A stretch of DNA of 64,000 bases from Boothiomyces macroporosus (GCA_027604185.1 JADGKB010000050.1:36532-100531); one strand, 5' to 3'. Positions 29,033 to 39,541 are shown, counted from the first letter of the stretch. Notes: generated by a model from the sequence alone, not told the origin. A program made the numbers and translations.

Positions 29033-29907
29033 ATGGGATATTTACCTAGTGTGCTCTGCATAGGGGATACAATTCAGTTATTTTACCTCGCAGAAGAATT
29101 AATAGAGATCAAAGAGACAGGACATAAATCGGTAGTATCTGGCTGCGAATTCTACACAGATGCTGGGATGTTTACCACTTGTTCGTTGGATAGCACGATA
29201 CAAGTATGGGATACCAATGAGTTGACTGCGGTATTTAAATTCAACATGAGGGATCCAGTATTTAGGATCGCCAATAGGGACAGAATAATTGCAGCTGGAC
29301 TAAAGTCAAAGATGATGCACCTGTGTGATCTCGATTCAGGATCAATGACGCATTCTTTAAAGCACAGCAGTAGCACTACCAGCCTCTGCTGGTACCCATC
29401 TGATAACAACTATATCGTATCAGGCGGATTAGAAGGTGAAATAAAACTGTGGGATATTAGAAAGACATCTGAATCGATATGGACAGAGCATTATCCAAGT
29501 ACGATTAAAGATTTAAAGTTCTTGGATAATCAAATTGTAGTAGCAGCGAATAACGAGCTGAAAATACTGGACCTTGATGGTAAAGACCGAAATGTACTTT
29601 GGAGCTAATCTAGATTCAATTCAACAACAAGCATTCAAACAAGGCAAATACCCTTCAAAGCGCTGTTTGTAGCACTGGTAATTCCAAATACTCTGTTATT
29701 TTCATGCCATCTGATAACGGCTGTATATACATCTACAATACCAGCGGCAAATTGATTCGCATTCTTCAGTCGCACATGGGCAGTATATCAAGTCTATGTT
29801 TCTGTACTGAGCTGCTGACATTGTATTCATCTTGTATTATTGATGGAGTTTATGTCTGGAAGCAGATGGACCCTGTGCCTTTTATTGGTGATACTTGGGA
29901 TCATTAG
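29033..29907 (+). CDS. CSA/ERCC8-like WD40 protein
   Basis: Exons 29033-29593 and 29614-29907 give 284 residues, joined by a 20-nt intron. The segment YTDAGMFTTCSLDSTIQVWD matches the human CSA region HDTGMFTSSSFDKTLKVWD. LCDLDSGSMTHSL and GGLEGEIKLWDIR follow, and the spliced second exon gives VIFMPSDNGCIYIYNTSGK and the final blade. CSA is the substrate receptor of a Cul4-DDB1 ubiquitin ligase in transcription-coupled repair (Rad28 in yeast). The protein is about 110 residues shorter than human CSA, with a reduced N-terminus and compact middle blades. A missing upstream exon is possible. Confidence 0.75.
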
Positions 29908-30100
29908 CCTCTATGCATTGTACCACTATAATAAATACATGAAGAGCATCTCTAGTAACGAGGGCTCGTTCAATAATAATTTCGAAATTCTGGAATGCGG
30001 TGAGCCCAATATGGCCAAAGACAGGAGAGATCTGGTGCCAGCCACCGATTCAAAACCCACTCAAACCTCACACAAACCTCTCAAAACTCACTCAATTTGA

Positions 30101-31306
30101 ATGCTTAATTTACTGCTTCTCGTTTCGAATACATTCGCTGCTGATACAAACTTTGCTGTAAATGCATATTGGTTTACTGATCCGGTTAATGCTCCGTTTG
30201 TGTACTTTGAAAGCACTATAGTTGTACCGAATCTATTGACTTCTCCCTGGGATACCACCTTTATCTGGCCAGGTTTGCAGCCATTGGGTAATTCACCGCA
30301 TTACCTTCCAATCAACAATGGTGTTTTGCAGCCTGTTCTTACTTATGGTAAACGATCCTAATATAGGACGAAGTTGTGCTCCAAATCCTTCCAACACCCC
30401 GCTATCTCTAAACAGTTGGTGGATATCAGCTCAGTACGTCAACACTTTTGTCACGCCAATTATATGTACAGGCGGAGACGTAATGAACGTAAATGTCGGG
30501 GATACATTAAAGATGGTAATGAGCTTGCGTACTGGAACCACAGTCTGGGATCAAACAGTAACAAATATGAGTAACGGTAAATCAGTATCGTTTTCATATG
30601 ATTTGCAAGGACAAGAGCAAGGTTGGGCTGAATTTGTATTGGAAACACCTGCTGGGTGGCATGCGAACCCTCCACAGTTTGTTGTGTCCAATATTGTTAT
30701 GAGATCTGCACCTGGAACTACAGTCCAATGTGATTATCAGTCTTCTGCATATTCTGGATATCCCGGAGCTTCTGTAACTTGTGATAATCCTGTGAAAAGT
30801 GGCAACACTTGTACAGTTAGCAAATGCTTATATAATGGTGCAACTGTCACCTCAACAACTACCTCAACAACTCCATCTTCTACTCCAACTACTGGCTGCA
30901 CTTCCCCGGTGGCAGAATGGGGACAATGCTCAGGGACAGGATACACGGGTTCTACATGTTGTGCTGCTGGGTTAACTTGTATTATATTAATAACGATAGG
31001 TGTGTCCACTAGTGCATGGTGGGGGTCATGTCAAAAGGTGCAAGCGGCCTCTTCCACTGTTACAACTTCAACTACTACATCGTTAACATCATCTTTGACT
31101 GTTGTGCCTTCAACTACCACCTCAACTACTTCATCCTTGTCATCACCATCCAGTACCTGCTCTTCCCCAGTAGCAGAATGGGGACAATGCTCAGGAATCG
31201 GATATACTGGGTCTACCTGCTGTGCTTCGGGACTAACTTGTAAGTAACTGTCTAACCCATAGGCAAAGCATCCAGTCAATGGTGGGGCAGTTGCCAAAAA
31301 AGTTGA
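30101..31306 (+). CDS. Secreted beta-sandwich-like protein with two C-terminal CBM1 modules
   Basis: Exons 30101-30347, 30367-30978, 31000-31239 and 31263-31306 (introns 19, 21, 23 nt) give 380 residues. The signal peptide MLNLLLLVSNTFA is followed by a 210-residue domain with FESTIVVPNLL, TFIWPGLQPL, NNGVLQPVLTYG, WWISAQYVNT, GDTLKMVM and GWAEFVLETPAGW. It resembles concanavalin-like secreted proteins of fungi; I cannot give a named family or activity. Two CBM1 modules follow across Thr/Ser linkers. The second intron preserves frame; its removal restores GLTCVSTSAWWGSCQ, the CBM1 consensus. Here introns split the modules inside LTC, unlike the array gene at 24910. Paralogues: 31735-32985 and 39565-40466. 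Confidence 0.87.
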
Positions 31307-31734
31307 GGTACGCAACTCAAGATGCAATAAATTTAACCACACCGTTTCTGTTTGCCTAAGCTTATCGTGAATGAAGGCTAAAAATAACTATGCCGATAAC
31401 TATTATCCCATTTAATTTAGCCTTATCATGAGCAGTCATAATTTTTTTTCGCTACTGGGTCAGCTGTTGTTTTGGGGGGATGCTCTCTTGTCATTGCCCA
31501 AATAATTAACCAACCAAACCTCCATAGTTCCAAAACCAACAGCCTTATTTCCTGTCGCCCGCCAGATTCATATTAGGGATATAGTTCTGGAATGAGGCCG
31601 CCAAGTTGTTCAGTCTCATCTTGACTCGTTTTTTATCACTTTTCTTTGTCGGCGGAATGTGAGTGATTGTTTGTCACGGTTACACAAAGCCCACCAGAAA
31701 TATAAATATCAGATAGCTGTGGTAAGTTTTCAGA
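31307..31734. other. Intergenic with TATA box for the next CBM1 gene
   Basis: atataaatatc at about 31698-31708 lies some 30 bases before the ATG at 31735. No other structure recognised. Confidence 0.45.
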
Positions 31735-32985
31735 ATGAATGCTCTTATACTTGCCAGTATGGCACTAGCTGCCACCGAAACGTTCGCAGTTGAAGCATTT
31801 TGGTACACTGATCCAGCAACTGCTCCATATGTATATTATGAAAGCACACTTACAGTGCCAGATCTTCCAGCACCAGACTGGCAGACTACATTTATATGGC
31901 CAGGACTACAGCCTTTGCCTAGTTCACCTCATTTCTTGCCAATCAATGAAGGGGTCCTACAAACAGTCCTTACCTATGGAACCTCTTGTTCATTCCAAAG
32001 CTCTGATGCAGGACTGGTGGATACAAATAAATGGTGGATTTCAGCACAGTATGTGAATACTTATGGCCCAGCATTTATATGTACGGGTGGCAACGCAATG
32101 AATGTAAACCCAGGAGATAAATTGACAATGGTAATTAGCTTGCCGACCGGATCTACAGTCTGGCAACAAACAGTTACAAACTTGAGCAATGGCAAATCAG
32201 TTTCGTTTACGTACGATTTAAAAGGCCAAGAACAAGCATGGGCAATTTTCATTCTTGAACTTGCAAATGGATGGCACCAATATCCACCACAATTCCAAGT
32301 TGAAAATATTGTGCTGAAAACGGCGCCTGGAACAGTCAATCCTTGTACTTTTAGTTCAAGTGCTTACAGTGGGTATCCTGGTGCTTCGATCAATTGCAAT
32401 CAGCCGGTAAGAAATGGAAACGTTTGCACGATAGATAAATGTTGGTTTGACACTACATCAACTGGATCTACTCCAGGTAGTGTAGTTGGTTCTGCATGCA
32501 GCAGTACGGCATATGGGCAATGTGGTGGAGCAGGGTTCGCAGGATCAACTTGTTGTCCTACCGGTTATACATGCCAAGCTTACTCTCAATATTGGTCGTC
32601 ATGTCAACCATCTCAGGCTGTTATCCCGCCTGTAACTTCTCTTGCTCAAACTACTCCAGTACAAACAAGTGCTACTCCAACCACAACACCATCTCCATCG
32701 AACTGTGCTACTGCGTATGCTCAGTGTGGGTCAAATGGTTTCCCATCATGCTGCGTATCTGGATACACCTGCACTTCCATGGGAACTTGGAGTGGTTGTC
32801 AGCCGACTACCCAGAATAACCAGCCTCCACCCGTGCAGACCACTCAAAGCCAGACTAGCCAATCTGGGACTGTAGCGCCTTGGGGCCAGTGCGGAGGTAT
32901 CGGATACACAGGCAGTACAGTCTGTCAAACTGGATATAAATGCGTCTACTCATCTTCATGGTGGTCATCATGCCAACCTATATAA
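31735..32985 (+). CDS. Secreted beta-sandwich-like protein with three CBM1 modules, intronless
   Basis: Single exon of 416 residues: signal peptide MNALILASMALAA, the same 210-residue domain as its neighbour (TFIWPGLQPLPSSPHF, GVLQTVLTYGTSC, WWISAQYVNTYGP, FSYDL replaced by FTYDL), then three CBM1 modules at about 255, 325 and 380. The middle module is shorter and lacks the usual WW. Unlike the two paralogues it has no intron at the conserved TYG position nor within any CBM1. It is likely secreted to plant-like cell walls. The enzymatic role of the large domain is unknown. Confidence 0.87.
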   Translation: MNALILASMALAATETFAVEAFWYTDPATAPYVYYESTLTVPDLPAPDWQTTFIWPGLQPLPSSPHFLPINEGVLQTVLTYGTSCSFQSSDAGLVDTNKWWISAQYVNTYGPAFICTGGNAMNVNPGDKLTMVISLPTGSTVWQQTVTNLSNGKSVSFTYDLKGQEQAWAIFILELANGWHQYPPQFQVENIVLKTAPGTVNPCTFSSSAYSGYPGASINCNQPVRNGNVCTIDKCWFDTTSTGSTPGSVVGSACSSTAYGQCGGAGFAGSTCCPTGYTCQAYSQYWSSCQPSQAVIPPVTSLAQTTPVQTSATPTTTPSPSNCATAYAQCGSNGFPSCCVSGYTCTSMGTWSGCQPTTQNNQPPPVQTTQSQTSQSGTVAPWGQCGGIGYTGSTVCQTGYKCVYSSSWWSSCQPI

Positions 32986-33073
32986 TTGTATAATAAATCA
33001 CACCTTAACCAAACACGCACTTTGATTTTGATTCTTGCGCAACATTTCTTATGACATTTGTTTTCTTTTTTTC

Positions 33074-33732
33074 ATGGAGCATAATTTGGAAGCAAAAGAA
33101 TTGGAGAAAATTCATGTCCACCAAGTGTACGAGGATATAGCGGAACACTTTAGCTCAACGAGATATAAACCGTGGCCAGTAGTCGAGGATTTTCTCTTGT
33201 CGCAACCTCTGGGATCAATCGGTGCTGATGTTGGATGCGGAAACGGAAAGTACATTCATGTTAATCCTAATGTTTATATATCTGGGTCGGATAGGTGATT
33301 CCATTCTAATTCAGGAGTTTGAATTTAATCAAAATCGTTTGCGAGAAAGGTTTTGAAGGATTGGTTTGTGACGGACTTTCACTTGCCTACAGATCAAACG
33401 CATTTGACTTTGCAATATCGATAGCTGTGATTCATCATTTTGCTTCTGCGGAACGGCGACTGGAAGCGATTAAAGAGATTCTAAGGATTTTAAGAGTGGG
33501 CGGGACTTGTCTTGTATTTGTGTGGGCTTTGGAGCAAGAAAAGAATTCAAAGCGTAAGTTTGAGACTCAGGACGAAATGGTTAGTTGGACAAAGAAAGAC
33601 GTAGTATATCACAGATATTATCATCTGTTCAAAGCTGGGGAGCTGGATGAGCTTGTTAAAGACTTGCCTTGCGAGATACTAAAGTCTGGGTATGATAGGG
33701 ATAACCACTATGTAATTCTTAAAAAGAAATAA
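33074..33732 (+). CDS. Trm9/ALKBH8-type tRNA wobble-uridine methyltransferase
   Basis: Exons 33074-33294 and 33315-33732 with a 20-nt GTGATT-starting intron give 212 residues. Trm9 methylates the 5-carboxymethyl group of wobble uridines in tRNA, with Trm112 as partner. Diagnostic features are VHQVYEDIAEHFSSTRYKPW near residue 14, the SAM motif GADVGCGNGKY near 52, VCDGLSLAYRSNAFDF, and AVIHHFASAERR at the catalytic-face loop. After splicing, the frame continues with SLNLIKI. The stop is part of an AATAAA hexamer. The protein is somewhat shorter than yeast Trm9. Confidence 0.92.
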
Positions 33733-33756
33733 ATACAATCAACTGTTTAATCGAGG

Positions 33757-35172
33757 TCACATTTCAAGAAATTCAACAGACAGTTTTGGGTGCTTGCGAG
33801 CCAGTAAAACACCCAAATCAGCATTAACTCCAGGCCAATGCTTTACCTTCAAACTCCTTACTTTACAGCCAACAGAGAGAATGAAACTGGACAACCTGGC
33901 CAGCGAATTATCATTCCAATACACTTCAAGATAGTGAACGTCAACATCTGGAACCATTGGTACCACGTACTGGAATCCATTCGCTCCAAAAGTCTTCAAA
34001 TTTAGTCTTAGGCTTCTAAAAGATTTGGTTTGTAGATGGAATTCCAATGAACCAACCTTTGCATCTGTAATCCAACCATCCAGTTCCACCTCTGGTACTG
34101 TTAGATTAGTAAAAATTAAATCTAAATCATTGTTGGAAAACTTTCCAGTTAAAGCAAGTGATTCTAGTTTAATGTGTGGTAGGTGATTGGATAGTATTCT
34201 ACATGTGCTACTGGAATCAATGCTGTTCAATGCGAGATGTATAATCTTTGATTTTTGAATGGATTCCATAAGTCTGTTGATTTGCTGATGAGGTACAATG
34301 GATAAAGCCTTGAGTTTTGATTTTGACAGATTGTCGATCAGGATTTCCAAGGATTCATCTTGTAATTGAAACGGAAGGTCGATCCTTTGAAGTGAAAGTG
34401 TAGGAAGTAAGCAAAGAACATGATCAAGCAATTTCTTTGAAATGCAACCTCCAAATGTTTCAAGATTAGCAAGTACTTTGTAAGCAGTTTCAATCGTTAT
34501 TTCTCCGTCTTGCTCTTGAGCAAAATCACATTCATGAACACAAGACGTAATTCCAACTGTTATATTTTTGATTAAGCTATTTGGCAATACTTGTGCATAT
34601 CTTTGTATTGCCGACTTGTCCAGATTTGTCAAAGAGAGTGTGGTCAACTTGGACTCTGCCAACTGCCTAGATGCCAATTCGGTATAGCTGTATTGGAAGC
34701 ATGAAAAATTGACCGTTTTCAATGATGGATACCTATTCATTTCTTTGAGTAAAATATCCAATTGCGGTTGTGTCAGATTTGATTGACAATCAATTACAAG
34801 CTCAGTGACTTTACTAGCCCCTAGAGCACATTGAAGTTCCCTAAAATCATTCACATTTGTGATGTAAAGAGTCAATGCATTTGACTTTGGGAGCACATTG
34901 TAAATTTGACAAAACAAGTCAGAGTTAATGATTATCTGTGTGAATGTAAGGGTGATATCTGACAGCCTGCTTGCTGAATCTTTGTTGCAGGCTGTGGTTG
35001 AAGTCAAATCAAGTATTGGCCAGACTGACTTACAGTTTACACTGGAGAACACTTGAAACTGATTCAACCTGAGCCGCATTTCTTTGTTCACCTTAGAAAG
35101 CTTGATTATATCATCTCCGGACAAGTAATTGAGAATATGTAATTCCAGGATATCGGTTGGGAGCTTGTCCAT
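33757..35172 (-). CDS. F-box / leucine-rich-repeat-like protein
   Basis: Single exon of 471 residues. The N-terminus LPTDILELHILNYLSGDDII followed by KLSKVNKEMR is a clear F-box. The rest shows irregular leucine-rich units (LTTLSLTNLD, KIIHLALNSID, ESLALTGK), with no strict consensus. It is a paralogue of the gene at 38072, sharing the F-box and the LxxxQVFS segment. The Skp1-binding half suggests an SCF adaptor with an unknown target. It converges with the Trm9-like gene at 24 bases. Confidence 0.8.
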   Translation of the reverse strand: MDKLPTDILELHILNYLSGDDIIKLSKVNKEMRLRLNQFQVFSSVNCKSVWPILDLTSTTACNKDSASRLSDITLTFTQIIINSDLFCQIYNVLPKSNALTLYITNVNDFRELQCALGASKVTELVIDCQSNLTQPQLDILLKEMNRYPSLKTVNFSCFQYSYTELASRQLAESKLTTLSLTNLDKSAIQRYAQVLPNSLIKNITVGITSCVHECDFAQEQDGEITIETAYKVLANLETFGGCISKKLLDHVLCLLPTLSLQRIDLPFQLQDESLEILIDNLSKSKLKALSIVPHQQINRLMESIQKSKIIHLALNSIDSSSTCRILSNHLPHIKLESLALTGKFSNNDLDLIFTNLTVPEVELDGWITDAKVGSLEFHLQTKSFRSLRLNLKTFGANGFQYVVPMVPDVDVHYLEVYWNDNSLARLSSFILSVGCKVRSLKVKHWPGVNADLGVLLARKHPKLSVEFLEM

Positions 35173-35552
35173 TTAGGCGGAAAAATGCACACCAATTTAA
35201 GAGAGCCACCCACTTGGGAAAGCCCATCACGTTAATAGAGAATGCCAAACTCAATATAACTTTCAGAATGAATAGACCTGATTCCTAAAGGAATTACACA
35301 GAGATAATGACCAACATCATCAATGGATAATATAGCTCCAACTATATAGTTATAGGGCGATTCCTAACAAGTATCTACCCAGGAAGGTACCATCTTCCGC
35401 AGCCAATAGAAATACCAAATTCTTGACCGCCTGTCAATTCTACCCAATCATAATAAAGACAATTTCCCTCTCTCCAACGACCAGTCCTCAATGGTGCTGC
35501 GTTGAAATTTTGCTTGCCACGAATCTACTAATCAAAAAAAGTAGAACGAAAA
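35173..35552. other. Divergent intergenic region between F-box gene and ERD2
   Basis: Contains both promoters. An open frame at 35423-35617 lies in another frame and overlaps the ERD2 first exon; it is not accepted. Confidence 0.35.
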
Positions 35553-36274
35553 ATGAATATCTTTCAATTGATTGCAGACTTGACCCACGTCGCATCAATA
35601 TGTATCCTCCTCCTTAAAATGATTACAACCCGGTCCGCATCAGGTACATTTTACTAACCCAGGTACAACCAACCTAACCAGGCATCTCTTTCAAATCGCA
35701 ACTATTATTCTGTCTCGTCTTCATTTTCAGATACATTGATTTGTTTACACACTTTGTTTCCCTTTACAACACAGTAATGAAAATAATTTATATCTCTACT
35801 TCAATCTACACTCTCTTTTTGATGAAAACTAGTTTAAAAGCAACTTGGGATCCGAAACTGGATACTGTCCGGTTAGAGTTTTTGATTATTCCATGTGCAC
35901 TGTTGGCTTGCTTTGTTCATTACAATGGAAGCTCGATTATGGAAGTAACATTAGTTAATGTAGATTACATGGGCATTTTCAATTTACTTGGAAGCGGTGG
36001 CTATCTTGCCGCAGCTATTTCAGCTGTCCAGGACTGGGGAAGCCGAGACTATTACTGCTCATTATTTGTTTGCGCTAGGCGCTTACAGAGCGTGTTATAT
36101 ATTGAATTGGATATACAAGTATTTCACTAAACCGCACTTTCATGACTGGATTGCAGTGGTAGCAGGAATTATTCAAACTGGGCTCTATGTCGACTTTTTC
36201 TTTGTATATTTCACCAGGTTATCATTCTTAACTGTAGGGTTGTGAAAGGAAAGAGATTTAGATTACCAGCATAA
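35553..36274 (+). CDS. ERD2: ER lumen protein-retaining (K/HDEL) receptor
   Basis: Exons 35553-35643, 35682-35944, 35964-36217 and 36238-36274 encode 214 residues, the normal family length. The seven-helix Golgi receptor returns HDEL proteins to the ER. Signatures include [12 protein letters not shown] at the start, [21 protein letters not shown], the spliced [33 protein letters not shown] and YVDFF. The last exon restores the KGKRFRLPA tail, with a dilysine-like KGK. The first intron, 38 nt, is two back-to-back 19-nt introns (35644-35662 and 35663-35681), each with GTAC, CTAAC and AG. Removing only the first breaks the frame. Confidence 0.96.
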
Positions 36275-36321
36275 TAAACGAATTTAATGAATTATTTTTA
36301 TATTCTACATATCCGTTATTT

Positions 36322-37470
36322 TCATTTAAAAAGCTGTGTAATGTCATCTGCGACCTTACCGTCTTGAGCGTCATAGTTGATATTCCGAACATCCTGCGAT
36401 AATTCTGATGGGTTGTATTGATAGTCTGAAGGTGTTACAAAGTTGACCAGAGGAGAAGTAGGATATCTAGGTGGCTGTATAAAGTTTTGCAACGGTGGTG
36501 ATTTAAAACTTGCGCTTCTGTATGGCATTGGATAAGCTTGTTGGGCTGATGTTGGATAAGATTGCCCAATTGGATACGGCATGGGATATTGGGACGCAGG
36601 CTGAGGAGTGTAAGTTTGAGGGAATGGCTGCATTATATCAAAAGGCGCTTTATCAGTTGATGATGGGAATGGGTTCACGTCTTGGAATCCTTTCAGCAAA
36701 TCATCAAAAGGTTGCGCCAATGCTTCATTGCTTGCTTGGAATGAATCTGCTTGATATAAAGGTTGGGTGTCTACTTGGCCCGATGGATCAATGAACGGAG
36801 TGTAAGGAGAATCAAACGGTGAATCGAATGGAGAATCAAATGGAGAGTCAAATGGAGACTCAAAAGGCGACTTGTGAGTTCCCAAGCCTCTCTCTTCATC
36901 TTGAATCTCGGGTGCTTCACCATTTGGACCTGGATAGTGCCGTGGAGATCGACCCCTAACTACGATCGGACCAGATTCTAATGTGCACACTTTAACTAAT
37001 TGTCCTGATTGTGTTGCGGCAAATAGCATCAGAATAACTGAAAAATGCTGCTTACCTCTGCTTCTTCTTGTGGTACTCGATGGAGAATTCTTGAATTGTA
37101 TACGAGGAAATGTTATAACAGAGAGAGAAGTTCCATCATATGGGTTCCCGCCTGCTATACAAGCAGTCGGTTGCGGAATCAACTGCGGTCCTCTATCTCT
37201 CTTTGTCGTTTGCTGAATCAATTCAATTTTCGACGTTTCTACATGATTTCCGGACTCTATTCCAATCAAAAACGCAGTCACTTTCTCAAAAGTGCCATTA
37301 CTATTTACTAGAAAGCGAGCATTGGGATGATCATGGATTGTGCCCAACGTAAACGAGCTTGATATCTGAAAGTAGTTTCGCCTATAGCAAGTCCATTCGT
37401 TATCTGCTAGAAAAAATCCCTTGTCAATCTTTCCAATCAATTTGGGTTCGACACTGCTGTTAAAACTCAT
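36322..37470 (-). CDS. NDT80/PhoG-type transcription factor
   Basis: Single exon of 382 residues. Residues about 5-185 are an Ndt80-type immunoglobulin-like DNA-binding domain: WTCYRRNYFQISSSF, RDRGPQLIPQP, AGGNPYDGTSLSVITFPRIQ, FSVILMLFAAT and PIVVRGRSPRHYPG. This fold is used by Ndt80 (meiosis) and by Vib-1/XprG-type regulators (nutrient stress, protease and cellulase genes). A repeated ESPFDSPFDSPF tract follows, with 12-base DNA units near 36806-36870. A Pro/Tyr/Gln-rich tail ends it and looks like an activation region. A role in secreted-enzyme control is possible but only inferred. Confidence 0.9.
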   Translation of the reverse strand: MSFNSSVEPKLIGKIDKGFFLADNEWTCYRRNYFQISSSFTLGTIHDHPNARFLVNSNGTFEKVTAFLIGIESGNHVETSKIELIQQTTKRDRGPQLIPQPTACIAGGNPYDGTSLSVITFPRIQFKNSPSSTTRRSRGKQHFSVILMLFAATQSGQLVKVCTLESGPIVVRGRSPRHYPGPNGEAPEIQDEERGLGTHKSPFESPFDSPFDSPFDSPFDSPYTPFIDPSGQVDTQPLYQADSFQASNEALAQPFDDLLKGFQDVNPFPSSTDKAPFDIMQPFPQTYTPQPASQYPMPYPIGQSYPTSAQQAYPMPYRSASFKSPPLQNFIQPPRYPTSPLVNFVTPSDYQYNPSELSQDVRNINYDAQDGKVADDITQLFK

Positions 37471-38071
37471 TTACTCTTGTTTGGTATCTTCGCTTTTCAG
37501 GGTTGCCAGCTGCTTGGGTTTTGTAAAAAACGGTTTGTCTTTCTGCTGCTGAATCAACGGATCTTCTTCTTTTGGTGATTTGGACATTTTTGCTTTTTGG
37601 AAAAGTGGTATGGGTTTGTGAATTAGAGGGAGTGGCTGAAGGAGGATTGCGCATTGTTGTGACAGGGGAATCGGAAAAGTGGAAAGAACTGTAAAATTCA
37701 GTAAAACCGGAATCGTATTTCGAATAGGGCCGGCAAAGGAATCCCTTCCGGTAACTTGATTTTTAGTTATTCCTCTGCCCATTTGCATTCCTCCACAAAT
37801 TGGTAGTGTTTTTGTGTTACACAATACCGCGTGGGAGTAAGGGTTCTGTTCCCTAATCCATCTTAAAAGATGGTAGAATGGCATCTTAACACCACAACTT
37901 GTACCTCTGATTCCCTTTGTTAGAACTAGCACTTTTATCATGCTACTAGATCAAACAAACGGAAGATGGTGCTGCCTATTTAAAAACCTGGCGGTACATT
38001 GTGTTGAATAATACAAGAATAAAATGAATCAAGCGCTCCGCCTACTCCGGAAGATATATTAGTACAATTCC
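37471..38071. other. Upstream region of the NDT80-like gene
   Basis: An open frame of 156 codons on the minus strand ends directly in front of the NDT80-like ATG. It shows no family motif, so I treat it as leader sequence or chance. No other structure recognised. Confidence 0.35.
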
Positions 38072-39541
38072 CTATTCGTCGCCTTGATACGAAAATATTA
38101 TTTCCTTTGGAAATTGTTTCGCCAAATGCAATACTCTATAATTACATTCAACCGCAATTACAAGCTCAGATAGTTTTGACTTGGAATACGCATCAAACAT
38201 CGATTCAGCCTGTGCAAATTGAAATTCTTCCTTGACTACAACAGTCCTAATTTTTGATTGATTTAATACTGAGCAAATATCGTCATCCAAAATATTATAC
38301 AGTTCGATATATTGTAAATTCGTACGGGGTATCAAATCTCTTACTGAATAGAAATCAACTGCGAATCCAGTAATTTTGATTGTATTTGAGTTAGCAAGGC
38401 TTTTAAATAACATTTGATTATTTTCAACTTCTGGTCTTTCAATAGTGATTTCTTTGAAAGGCAGATTTGGTAGATGACACGATAATATAAATGCATCTTC
38501 TTCACTGAATACAAAACCAAATGAAACTGTAGTGAGTACCGATTTCGCGCATTGTTGTAAAAATTCATCAAATAATCTGGTGCGAGTCCATAGAGCGATA
38601 TTCTTTAATTTCGTTTTGGATATAATTTTGTTGATAGTTAATTGATTTTCAATAGTCAGTTCGTTTTCGAAATGAAAGGTTTCCAATTGTGATCTTTCTA
38701 TATATTCTAAATCCAAATTCTCTTCGTCTATGAGATGCTCACCAAGATACAATTCATTTAATTTGGAGTGCGGCAGTGATGATAGGATAGCTTGTATTCC
38801 ATTTTTCATAATTGGGTTGAAAGATATATCTAAACAAGTAATATTGGTTTTTACTAGAGTTTCCGCTATATTTCTTGCCCCTTCATTTTCAATAAAGTTT
38901 CCTGATAGATTGAGATATTTCAATTTCGAATTAATCATCACTGGTTTCATTACTGCTATAAACTGATCATCTAAATTATTATGCATTATCGATAGCCTCG
39001 TAATCGTCGAAAGCGAAACAAAATTTTTGTATTTTGTAATATTTTCTTCGTAGTGATCCAAGTTTGTGCTAATTCCTACGCACAAGTCATATACTTTTGG
39101 ACAATTGAGTAGTTCTAAACAATCTATTTGTGCAAAGTGTCCATTAAGCTGAATTTTCTTGGCTTTGAGATTAGGCAATATGCTTGCTAGGGTAATATAC
39201 TCTGACCGCTCTCCTGCTGTAACTTTAATTCTTAAGAGTTCTGTTCTTGGAAGTTCCTGGTGGATTTGAAGCAGTGTCTTTATCGATATATCAATCTGAG
39301 GAAATATCCAATTACAATTTCTCAAACTAGTAATCGCAGTTTGGTACTGAAAGGTGTTTTCTACATCTGGTTGGAGAACCGGCCATAAATATTGGTGTCC
39401 AATTCCGCATTTTGAAAATACTTGAATATGAAACAGTCGTTTGCGGAATGCTTTGCTGATCATTGATAATCGAAGGATATCCCTTCCTTTGAGGTAATAG
39501 AAAATCCTTCTCTCCAGAATGTCAAAAGGCAGATCTTCCAT
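38072..39541 (-). CDS. F-box / leucine-rich-repeat-like protein (paralogue)
   Basis: Single exon of 489 residues: F-box LPFDILERRIFYYLKGRDIL at the N-terminus, then KAFRKRLFHIQVFS as in the gene at 33757. Clearer leucine-rich units follow near residue 210 (LKYLNLSGNFIENEGARNIA, CLDISFNPIMKNGI), of the RNI/GALA type. Other units are diverged. Its ATG lies 23 bases downstream of the stop of the preceding secreted-protein gene. Probable SCF adaptor. Confidence 0.82.
   Translation of the reverse strand: MEDLPFDILERRIFYYLKGRDILRLSMISKAFRKRLFHIQVFSKCGIGHQYLWPVLQPDVENTFQYQTAITSLRNCNWIFPQIDISIKTLLQIHQELPRTELLRIKVTAGERSEYITLASILPNLKAKKIQLNGHFAQIDCLELLNCPKVYDLCVGISTNLDHYEENITKYKNFVSLSTITRLSIMHNNLDDQFIAVMKPVMINSKLKYLNLSGNFIENEGARNIAETLVKTNITCLDISFNPIMKNGIQAILSSLPHSKLNELYLGEHLIDEENLDLEYIERSQLETFHFENELTIENQLTINKIISKTKLKNIALWTRTRLFDEFLQQCAKSVLTTVSFGFVFSEEDAFILSCHLPNLPFKEITIERPEVENNQMLFKSLANSNTIKITGFAVDFYSVRDLIPRTNLQYIELYNILDDDICSVLNQSKIRTVVVKEEFQFAQAESMFDAYSKSKLSELVIAVECNYRVLHLAKQFPKEIIFSYQGDE

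Noticed and set aside
29840..30100. 86-codon frame with a transmembrane-like segment
   Set aside because: Overlaps the last exon of the CSA-like gene in another frame and includes its 3' flank.
37471..37941. 156-codon frame directly before the NDT80-like gene
   Set aside because: No recognisable domain and biased composition; more likely leader sequence. Ribosome profiling would settle it.
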